NCBI GenBank assembly: GCA_003554915.1
Contig: PWHM01000114.1
Span: forward strand, 1 to 9,406
Source: Candidatus Nealsoniibacteriota bacterium
Lineage (GTDB): Bacteria > Patescibacteriota > Minisyncoccia > Minisyncoccales > PWPS01
Length of the DNA: 9,406 nt
Direction: 5' to 3'
The first letter of the stretch is position 1, and every line of letters begins with the position of its first letter. A program made the position numbers and the translations under genes. Of the stretch, positions 1 through 5,594 are shown piece by piece. Below the pieces are notes generated by a model. That model was not told where the DNA came from and searched no databases. It saw only the letters and a program-made list of their open reading frames with translations.

Positions 1-2108
1 CGAAGGCGACAACACATACTCCTGAAATCGGCCGGGTCCATATCCGAATTCATATAGTTGGAAAAGTAATTGACACCGTACTTGGTGGTCGCCTCCCACA
101 TCGGCTTCAAGGCTTCATTGTTCCAGTCAAAGTCGTCAGTAATGGAAATAGTCGGAATCGGAAAAGTGAAAACTCTTCCCTTGGAATCACCTTCCATAAT
201 CACTTCATAAAAGGCCCGATTGAACATATCCATCTCTTCCTGGAATTCGCCGTAAGTAGCTTCTTGCGGCTCACCGCCTATTATCACCGGCTGGTCTTTC
301 AAATGCTCGGGAACCTTGATATCGAGCGAGGTATTTATAAAAGGTGTATTTCCGGTTATAAAAACACTGCCTTTTCTTCTCGCTATAACCGTTTCATTTT
401 CCGTGTTAACCGACCAAATTATGCCTTGGTAATCAACTTTCTCTATTTTTCTAAGATAAGTTTCTTGATGTCTTATAACTCTTAAAATGTAGAGTAATTT
501 ATTTCCGACTCCGGAATCTTGTCTCTGAGAAGTAGTGAATCCATAGCCCGAATTAACTATTATTTGTTGAAGGTCATCACGTATCTTTTCATTGGAAACG
601 GTAATCTTGCATCCTTCATGACCGTCACCTTTTATGTAGGTCTCCAAAAACACCCTGCTTTGAGATTGGCTCATTTCAAGCATTTTCTCCGGAACTTTCT
701 TTACATCATCATCCTCATCAAACCATTCAAGTATTGAGCGAGAATTTTCAGAATTAAATCTTATCTGAGCAACTTTTTGACCTAAAGACTCAACCCCTTC
801 TTGGATAGTATATTCTATTTCCAAAACTTCCAAAAGAGAAATTATTTCTTCGTATTTCTCCGGGTTTTGTTCTTTCGATTGATAAATAACCACTCTTCTC
901 CAATTGCCCTTTACCTCCAGCGATCCTTCAGAAATTATCCAAGCAATAAGTTTTATTTCTTCATCACTTAAATCTATCTTTTCATTATCATTATCAGCAG
1001 CAATCGGAATGGCTTGGGGAGAGTTCAGCTCGGTGACCTTTTCCACTTCCTCCAAGCAATAATTTTCAGAATTAAATTTCTTCCGAACCATCCTGTGTCC
1101 CGGAGATAAAAGTTGATTCTGAATTCTATTTACCGCATTGTACATCTCTCCCTTATATTCTTTTCTGAACACCTTCTTAATTTTTTTGTCTTCAATTGTC
1201 GCTTTTTCGACGTTGAAGGTTTTAATAATATCTACCTTCTCCACTTCCTCATAATTTCGCCATCCGTCTTTCGTTAGCACTTCGGTATCCTCCGAAAGAC
1301 ATTGAAAACCTACCCGAGTGGGAACCATGCAATTGAAAAGAAATTCCTGCATGGCCTGCTTTACCTGTCCGTAATCCAATTTATCGTAAGCTATAAAGGG
1401 AGCCAAAAAGGTATCGAAATTACTCATCGCTTGCGCCCCTGCGCTCTCTCCTTGAAGTGTAAAAAAGAAATTGACTACCTGCCCCAAAGCCGGACGCAAG
1501 TGTTTGGGAGGAGCGGATTCTATCTTCGAGGAAACCCCTCCGAAGCCTTTAATCAGTAAATCCTGTAAGTCCCATCCGCAACAATAGGTGGCGAGGAGAT
1601 TCAAATCATGAATGTGCATGTCTTCATTTTTAGCCGCCTCCCTTATTTTTTTCGGATATATCTTGTTCAGCCAATATTTTTTTGAAACGTGCGAAGTTAC
1701 GTATTGATTGAGACCTTGTAGGGAATAAGTCATGTTGGCGTTTTCTTTCACCTCCCAGTCCATCTCTTCTATGTAGTCCCCGATCACCTTCATTGATTTG
1801 TCCAGTTCGGCTTCCGTCTCTCTGACCTCCCTTCGTTTTTCTCTGTATAGAATATAATCTTTAGCCGCCTTGTCGTACCCTTTGTTTATTAAAACTTCCT
1901 CTACGATATCTTGAATTTCTTCAACGTGGGGTACTTCGTCCCGACTGAATCTTCTAAGCAATAATTCCAAAACCCGGTCGGCAACTTTTTTCGCCTCGGG
2001 CTCTCCACCTTGCTCGGAAGAGGTGAGTGCTTTGAATACCGCTTTTTCGATTTTTGATTTGTCAAAATCCGCCTTTTTTCCGTCTCTTTTTTCAACTTTG
2101 GAAATCAT
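1..2108 (-). CDS. nrdD: Anaerobic (class III) ribonucleoside-triphosphate reductase, intein-containing, C-terminus outside window
   Basis: Oxygen-sensitive glycyl-radical enzyme that reduces ribonucleotides to deoxyribonucleotides; it needs an activase (NrdG), not seen here. The frame is open from ATG at 2108 to the window edge (702 codons). Residues 1 to about 95 resemble an ATP-cone regulatory domain (start MISKVEKRDGKKADFDKSKI). The catalytic core then shows NMTYSLQGLNQYV (125-137), HIHDL with a Cys pair (C176-C177, YCCGWDL), and LQGESAGAQAMSNFDTF. After the intein come TPFINTSLDI, FPIPTISITDDFDW and, at the window edge, SMCCRLR, which matches the conserved class III cysteine region. The glycyl-radical site lies outside. 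An in-phase intein occupies codons 270-587, so the extein seen here is 384 residues. No Shine-Dalgarno precedes the ATG. The gene has its own candidate promoter just after ftsZ. Family call is very secure. Confidence 0.95.
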   Translation of the reverse strand, partial: MISKVEKRDGKKADFDKSKIEKAVFKALTSSEQGGEPEAKKVADRVLELLLRRFSRDEVPHVEEIQDIVEEVLINKGYDKAAKDYILYREKRREVRETEAELDKSMKVIGDYIEEMDWEVKENANMTYSLQGLNQYVTSHVSKKYWLNKIYPKKIREAAKNEDMHIHDLNLLATYCCGWDLQDLLIKGFGGVSSKIESAPPKHLRPALGQVVNFFFTLQGESAGAQAMSNFDTFLAPFIAYDKLDYGQVKQAMQEFLFNCMVPTRVGFQCLSEDTEVLTKDGWRNYEEVEKVDIIKTFNVEKATIEDKKIKKVFRKEYKGEMYNAVNRIQNQLLSPGHRMVRKKFNSENYCLEEVEKVTELNSPQAIPIAADNDNEKIDLSDEEIKLIAWIISEGSLEVKGNWRRVVIYQSKEQNPEKYEEIISLLEVLEIEYTIQEGVESLGQKVAQIRFNSENSRSILEWFDEDDDVKKVPEKMLEMSQSQSRVFLETYIKGDGHEGCKITVSNEKIRDDLQQIIVNSGYGFTTSQRQDSGVGNKLLYILRVIRHQETYLRKIEKVDYQGIIWSVNTENETVIARRKGSVFITGNTPFINTSLDIKVPEHLKDQPVIIGGEPQEATYGEFQEEMDMFNRAFYEVIMEGDSKGRVFTFPIPTISITDDFDWNNEALKPMWEATTKYGVNYFSNYMNSDMDPADFRSMCCRL
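348..1301 (-). other. Intein (318 aa) with LAGLIDADG homing endonuclease inside NrdD
   Basis: A self-splicing protein insert between VGFQ and TPFINT of NrdD, fully in frame. It begins with the nucleophile Cys270 in a block A motif (CLSEDTEVLTKDGW). Block B is LLSPGHRMV, with the Ser and His at intein positions 66 and 69. A DOD endonuclease follows: first LAGLIDADG-like helix LIAWIISEGSL at intein positions about 118-128, a KKVPEKML segment, then second helix LETYIKGDGHE with Asp at about 226. Acidic catalytic residues (Glu in SEG, Asp in KGDG) are both present. Block F is YQGIIWSVNTENE and the C-terminal block is VFITGN, ending in Asn before extein Thr588. The penultimate residue is Gly, not the usual His. 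Length, about twice that of a mini-intein, agrees with a full splicing-plus-endonuclease element. No frameshift is visible. Confidence 0.93.
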
Positions 2109-2137
2109 GTCTTAAGTGAAAATTAATCTTAGAAAGT

Positions 2138-2163
2138 TTAAACAACCTTTAAAGGTTGTTTAA
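2138..2163. promoter_or_regulatory. Perfect 26-bp palindrome in the nrdD leader
   Basis: Both arms read TTAAACAACCTTT, giving a perfect palindrome centred between 2150 and 2151, about 30 bases before the nrdD start and downstream of its candidate promoter. It could be an operator for a dimeric repressor or a hairpin in the mRNA. It lacks a clean T-run, so it is a poor intrinsic terminator for ftsZ, and it does not look like the usual NrdR box. Confidence 0.5.
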
Positions 2164-2187
2164 TTAGTAGTAATAGTTCCTATTAAC

Positions 2188-2216
2188 AGTCTACCTTTTA
2201 TTGGCAAAGTCGTCAA
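2188..2216 (-). promoter_or_regulatory. Candidate sigma-70 promoter for nrdD
   Basis: On the minus strand, -35 TTGACG (2216-2211) and -10 TAGACT (2193-2188) are separated by 17 bases. It starts five bases past the ftsZ stop and would give a leader of about 70 nt containing the 26-bp palindrome. The -35 is near consensus and the -10 is weaker. This suggests nrdD can be transcribed separately from ftsAZ. Confidence 0.45.
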
Positions 2217-2221
2217 CAGTT

Positions 2222-3154
2222 TTAAAAGCCGGTGGCGATTACGGTCACCTTTATCTCTCCTTCTTTCAAGCTATCGTCTTCTACCGCTCCGAAGATAACT
2301 TGAGCGTCGGGAGAAACTCTTTCTTTTATTACCTTGGCTATGTCGTTCACCTCCGCCAGAGAAAGATCCTTTCCGCCGCCGACGTTGAAAAGAACTCCTT
2401 GTGCGTTTTCGCAAGAAAGATCGACCAGTGGTAAGTCGAGTGCCTTGGCGGCCGCCTGTTCTCCTCTGCGTTTTCCTTTGGCAATCCCCTTTCCGAAGAG
2501 GGCGGATCCGGAATTTTTCATAATCGCTTTCACGTCGGCAAAATCTATGCTGATTATGCCGGGCAAGACAATCAGATCGGAGATTCCCTGAACGGCTTGG
2601 CGTAAAATTTCATCACAATACCAAAAAGCTTCGGAAAGAGTGACGTTGTTGTCGAGAGTGGTAAGAAGCTTGTCGTTGGCAATCGGAATCAAGGTGTCCA
2701 CTTTCCCCTTGACCTTTTCAAGGCCTTCCTGAGCAATTTTTTCTCTTTCCTTTCCTTCAAAAGAAAAAGGCATGGTTACCACGGCGATGGTCAAAGCTCC
2801 CGTTTCTTTGGCGATTTTGGAAACTATCGGAAGGGCTCCGGTTCCCGTTCCGCCACCCAATCCGCAAGTGAGAAAAATCATATCCGATCCTTCCAGGGTT
2901 TTTCTAATTTCGTCCTCATTTTCCTTGGCGGCTTTTTCCCCTATTTCGGGATTCATTCCCGCTCCCAAACCTTCGGTGAGCTTTTTACCTATTCTTATCT
3001 TCTTATTCGCCTCCGTTTTTTCCAAGTCTTGATAATCGGCATTCAGGGCGATGAGCTCTATTCCCTTGATGTTGCAACTCATCATCCTGGTGATGGCATT
3101 CCCTCCCGATCCTCCTATACCGACCACTTTTATTTTCGGCAATTGGTTTTTCAT
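2222..3154 (-). CDS. ftsZ: Cell-division GTPase FtsZ, core only (no C-terminal tail)
   Basis: Tubulin-like GTPase that polymerises into the Z ring at the division site. Visible motifs: N-terminal GIGGSGGNA (12-20), GLGAGMNPEIG (62-72), the tubulin signature GGGTGTG (100-106), MPFSFEG (128-134), LRQAVQGISDLI (184-195) and the T7 loop SIDFADVK (202-209), which supplies the Asp residues for GTP hydrolysis. The Asn usual at the start of that loop (E. coli N207) is Ser here. The protein stops at IATGF, residue 310, right after the core, so the variable linker and conserved C-terminal peptide that normally bind FtsA are absent. The next in-frame stop is only two codons on, so a nearby frameshift does not explain this. 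It follows ftsA on the same strand, separated by a hairpin. No Shine-Dalgarno is seen before the ATG. Confidence 0.96.
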   Translation of the reverse strand: MKNQLPKIKVVGIGGSGGNAITRMMSCNIKGIELIALNADYQDLEKTEANKKIRIGKKLTEGLGAGMNPEIGEKAAKENEDEIRKTLEGSDMIFLTCGLGGGTGTGALPIVSKIAKETGALTIAVVTMPFSFEGKEREKIAQEGLEKVKGKVDTLIPIANDKLLTTLDNNVTLSEAFWYCDEILRQAVQGISDLIVLPGIISIDFADVKAIMKNSGSALFGKGIAKGKRRGEQAAAKALDLPLVDLSCENAQGVLFNVGGGKDLSLAEVNDIAKVIKERVSPDAQVIFGAVEDDSLKEGEIKVTVIATGF

Positions 3155-3172
3155 ATGTTTTTAGTGGTTAAA

Positions 3173-3203
3173 TCCAATAAAAGCGAAACGCTCATTTATT
3201 GGA
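3173..3203 (-). promoter_or_regulatory. Intercistronic hairpin between ftsA and ftsZ
   Basis: Arms TCCAATAAA (3173-3181) and TTTATTGGA (3195-3203), with inner arms AGCG and CGCT around an AAA loop, form about 13 bp with a two-base bulge. It starts at the base after the ftsA stop and fills most of the 49-bp gap. Going toward ftsZ it is followed by TTTAACC, which is not a strong T-run. It could be a partial terminator, an RNase processing site or a 3' stabiliser that sets the FtsA:FtsZ ratio. Confidence 0.6.
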
Positions 3204-4421
3204 CTACGGTATGAATATTTTAAATATCTTTTTAATTTTTTTACCCAGTCCTCCGCCGAATTTGAAATCAAAAAGACCTCTTCCCTCTTCCGCTTCCAAT
3301 CCGAGCTTCACCAGCCCACAAACCACCGAAAGCGAAGGATCTTCCTGAGAAGGATAAAAGTCGGTGGGAGCTCCTATTCTGACCGGTAGCTCGGTTTTAC
3401 ATTTTACGAAATCGACCAAGTGGTCCAACTTGGCTCCTCCGCCGGTAATGACGATTCCGGCCGGCAGCAGTCCGGACCGGTCAATTTCTTCCAGCTCCTT
3501 GTCAACCAATTCGAATATTTCATTAACTCTCGCTTTGGCGATTTCCTTCAACTCTTTTTCTTTGAAAGTAATTTCTTCACCTCCGGGAGCGTCGAACGCC
3601 TTTCTTCTGCTCGTAGCTTCTCCGAGTATGTGTGAGCCCATTTTTTCGAGAATATTTTCAGCCGCGTCAATGCTTATTCTGAGACCGATGGCGATATCGT
3701 TTCTTATATTATTTACCCCTATCGGCAAAACGGCGGTATGGATCATCTCACCCTCTTCAAAGACGGCTATGGAAGTGGTGGCCGCCCCCAAGTCAACTAC
3801 CGCTACCCCCAGCTCCTTTTCCTGATCGTCAAGAACCGTCTTGGCGCTGGCCGACGGATCCAAAAACATATCTCCAACTTCCAGACCGGCTTCGATAATC
3901 GCTTCGGAAGTGTTGTCTATATAGGGGGTAAAGCCCCCGACAGCCAAAATTTTGACCTCCATCCTTATTCCCTGAAGACCGAGCGGCTCACTTATTCCGG
4001 ATTGATCGTCGACGATGTATTCCTGAGGAATTACTTCTATTATTTCTTTATTCGAAGGTATTGAAAAAGTTTTGGCCGCTTCTATCACTCTTTCCAAGTC
4101 CTGCTCGGAAATTTTTTGATCCGCTCTGGAGACGGAAACCAGTCCTTCCGAAGAAAGACAAAAAAGATGACTTCCGTTTATATTCACATAAGCGGAAGTT
4201 ATTTCTCTTCCGGCTTCCCTTTCCGCCTGCTTTATCGTTTCCGAAATCACTTCAGCAGTTTTTTTTCTTTTGTTTATCACCCCCTTTCGAACTCCCTCGG
4301 AAAGACTGATTCCCCGTCCCAAAACTTCAAAACCCCGTCCGTCGGGCTTCTGTTTGGCAACTAAAAATTTGGTAGCATAGGAGCCTATATCAAGTCCGGC
4401 GATAATGGGGTTTTTGCTCAT
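3204..4421 (-). CDS. ftsA: Cell-division protein FtsA (actin-like membrane tether)
   Basis: Actin-fold ATPase that anchors FtsZ filaments to the membrane and recruits later division proteins. At 405 residues it has normal family length. Seen: phosphate-1 loop GLDIGSYATK (9-18), a 1C-type subdomain after about residue 85, IIEVIPQEYIVDD (127-139), phosphate-2 loop VVDLGAATTS (208-217), and the adenosine motif GIVITGGGAK (322-331). The C-terminal end, GLGKKIKKIFKIFIP (391-405), is a basic amphipathic segment like the membrane-targeting helix of other FtsA proteins. It lies directly upstream of ftsZ, the usual order. The chosen ATG gives the standard MxKxPIIAGLDIG start. No clear ribosome binding site precedes it. 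Confidence 0.96.
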   Translation of the reverse strand: MSKNPIIAGLDIGSYATKFLVAKQKPDGRGFEVLGRGISLSEGVRKGVINKRKKTAEVISETIKQAEREAGREITSAYVNINGSHLFCLSSEGLVSVSRADQKISEQDLERVIEAAKTFSIPSNKEIIEVIPQEYIVDDQSGISEPLGLQGIRMEVKILAVGGFTPYIDNTSEAIIEAGLEVGDMFLDPSASAKTVLDDQEKELGVAVVDLGAATTSIAVFEEGEMIHTAVLPIGVNNIRNDIAIGLRISIDAAENILEKMGSHILGEATSRRKAFDAPGGEEITFKEKELKEIAKARVNEIFELVDKELEEIDRSGLLPAGIVITGGGAKLDHLVDFVKCKTELPVRIGAPTDFYPSQEDPSLSVVCGLVKLGLEAEEGRGLFDFKFGGGLGKKIKKIFKIFIP

Positions 4422-4455
4422 TGATTTTTCAGTTTAAAAAAGAGTTACTACAGTC

Positions 4456-4484
4456 AGTTTAACTTTTTTGATGATTTTTTTCAA
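4456..4484 (-). promoter_or_regulatory. Possible promoter for ftsA-ftsZ
   Basis: On the minus strand, TTGAAA (4484-4479) and TAAACT (4461-4456) are 17 bases apart, with the ftsA start about 28 bases past the expected start of transcription. The -35 overlaps the ybeY stop. Only the -35 is close to consensus. The same gap also holds a weak GTTA/TAAC hairpin ending in TCTTTTTT, which could partly terminate rpsU-ybeY transcripts. Confidence 0.3.
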
Positions 4485-4873
4485 CCGGAAAGATACTCTT
4501 CTTCCAGCTTTCTCATTTCCTTTTTTTCAGTGTCGTTTTCGTGGTCGTAACCAAAAAGATGAAGGATGCCGTGGATTAAAACTCTCCGCAGCTCTTTTTG
4601 AAAAGAAAGGTCTTTCCGGTCGGCTCGAGTTTCAACCACTCGGGGACAAATCAAAACCTCTCCCAGAAGAGGAGGGTCCGCCTGAAAAGAAAGAACGTCG
4701 GTCGGCTCATTTTTTTCTCTGTAGCGCTCATTGAAAGTGGTAATCTCCTCCGGAGATAAAAAAGCGACGGAAAGGGTTTTTTCCGAACCTCTTTCCGTCA
4801 AAATTTTTTCAGCCAAACTCTTCAGTTCATCAAAGGGCATTTCGTAATTCGTTTGATTGTTAATTTCAACCAT
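4481..4873 (-). CDS. ybeY: Endoribonuclease YbeY (rRNA maturation factor)
   Basis: Zinc-dependent single-strand RNase involved in 16S rRNA 3' maturation and ribosome quality control. The 130-residue protein carries the diagnostic metal motif HGILHLFGYDH, with His101, His105 and His111, plus NEPTDVLSFQ (55-64) and LGEVLICP (70-77), all in the expected order. Length is near the family norm of about 150. Its ATG overlaps the rpsU stop by one base (TAATG), indicating translational coupling with a ribosomal protein gene, which fits its ribosome role. A weak GGTGA lies upstream of the start. Confidence 0.95.
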   Translation of the reverse strand: MVEINNQTNYEMPFDELKSLAEKILTERGSEKTLSVAFLSPEEITTFNERYREKNEPTDVLSFQADPPLLGEVLICPRVVETRADRKDLSFQKELRRVLIHGILHLFGYDHENDTEKKEMRKLEEEYLSG

Positions 4874-5088
4874 TAAATTTCACCCAATTTTCTTTTTCTA
4901 TCGTATTCTTCTTTAAGCTCTTTTTTTCTCAACGCTTTTTTCTTTTTGCCGCTTTCATTAAGGGGTTTTTGGTAAAATCTTCTCTGTCTCGCTTCATTTA
5001 TTATTCCCGATTTACGAATCTCCCTGTTAAAGCGGTGAACCACTCTGGAGTTGTTTTCGTTTGATCTTCTTTTTACTACTAATGGCAT
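4873..5088 (-). CDS. rpsU: Small ribosomal subunit protein bS21
   Basis: A 71-residue, highly basic protein of the 30S platform, near the 16S 3' end and anti-Shine-Dalgarno. The core pattern of the family is visible: VHRFNREIRKSGIINEARQR (17-36) followed by RRFYQKP, then a long Lys/Arg-rich helix to the C-terminus. Length matches bS21 (about 70). It heads a two-gene unit with ybeY and has a good promoter about 55 bases upstream of its start. There is no Shine-Dalgarno before its ATG, where the sequence is AAAAAAT. Confidence 0.95.
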   Translation of the reverse strand: MPLVVKRRSNENNSRVVHRFNREIRKSGIINEARQRRFYQKPLNESGKKKKALRKKELKEEYDRKRKLGEI

Positions 5089-5150
5089 ATTTTTTACAAA
5101 TAACTTATGACTAATTATTAATTACAGTAATTTTCCCGAAGGCGTGATGA

Positions 5151-5179
5151 ATTATGTACCAATTAAATCTCTGTGTCAA
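5151..5179 (-). promoter_or_regulatory. Sigma-70 promoter for rpsU-ybeY
   Basis: On the minus strand, consensus TTGACA (5179-5174), a 17-base spacer and CATAAT (5156-5151, five of six). Expected start of transcription is near 5144, giving an AT-rich leader of about 55 nt before the rpsU ATG. Confidence 0.75.
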
Positions 5180-5193
5180 TAGCGATTAAGGCT

Positions 5194-5239
5194 GTAAACC
5201 ACGTGGCGTTTACGACCCTGAACCCTGCGTGGTTTAGGG
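5194..5239. repeat. Overlapping, mutually exclusive inverted repeats after the HIT gene
   Basis: TAAACCACG (5195-5203) pairs perfectly with CGTGGTTTA (5228-5236). The same GGTTTA can instead pair within CCCTGAACC/GGTTTAGGG (5216-5224 with 5231-5239), and GTAAAC (5194-5199) can pair with GTTTAC (5208-5213). The block overlaps the HIT stop codon and lies between the HIT gene and the rpsU promoter. It may act as a terminator or operator, but no T-run follows on the minus strand, so its role is open. Confidence 0.4.
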
Positions 5240-5593
5240 CATTCCGGGAATATCTCTCTCCTTTTGAGACTTCCAGCCACCCAAAAGATGGTAATGAAGG
5301 TGAAATATTTCCTGGCCTCCTTCTTCTCCCACGTTGACGGCTACTTTGTAGCCCTTGCCCTTTATCTTTTTTTCTTCGGCAATCTTTTTCATTTTCTTCC
5401 AGATATGGCCGATCAATTCCGCGTCTTCCTCTTTAATGTCGTTTACCGTCGAAATGTGACGCTTGGGTATTACGAGAACGTGGACCGGAGCCAGCGGTCT
5501 TATATTTTCAAAAGCCAAAATTCGCTCATCTTCGTAAACTATTTTGGCCTCTTCCTTTTTGGCGGCAATTTTACAAAAAAGACAATCTTCCAT
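5234..5593 (-). CDS. HIT-family (histidine triad) nucleotide hydrolase/transferase
   Basis: Small Hint-like protein that cleaves nucleoside phosphoramidates or adenylates; the physiological substrate is not predictable from sequence. The 119 residues show an N-terminal zinc-type pair C4 and C7 (CLFCKI), the nucleotide-pocket segment LAPVHVLVIPKRHI (34-47), and the triad HLHYHLLGG (98-106) with His98, His100 and His102. Length and layout match bacterial Hint proteins. Its ATG begins two bases after the last base of the hisS stop, so it is the third gene of lepB-hisS-HIT. Proximity to an aminoacyl-tRNA synthetase may be meaningful, because Hint proteins can hydrolyse aminoacyl-AMP, but that link is inference. 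Confidence 0.94.
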   Translation of the reverse strand: MEDCLFCKIAAKKEEAKIVYEDERILAFENIRPLAPVHVLVIPKRHISTVNDIKEEDAELIGHIWKKMKKIAEEKKIKGKGYKVAVNVGEEGGQEIFHLHYHLLGGWKSQKERDIPGMP

Positions 5594-5594
5594 C

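Noticed and set aside
264..737. Plus-strand small open frames over the intein (264-485, 519-737)
   Set aside because: They are antisense to intein codons that carry recognisable splicing and endonuclease motifs.
3364..3825. 153-codon plus-strand open frame, Ser/Pro-rich
   Set aside because: Antisense shadow of ftsA in codon-matched register, with no independent evidence.
4441..4480. Strong terminator between ybeY and ftsA
   Set aside because: The stem is only GTTA/TAAC plus A-T pairs, too weak to call; noted only with the ftsA promoter.
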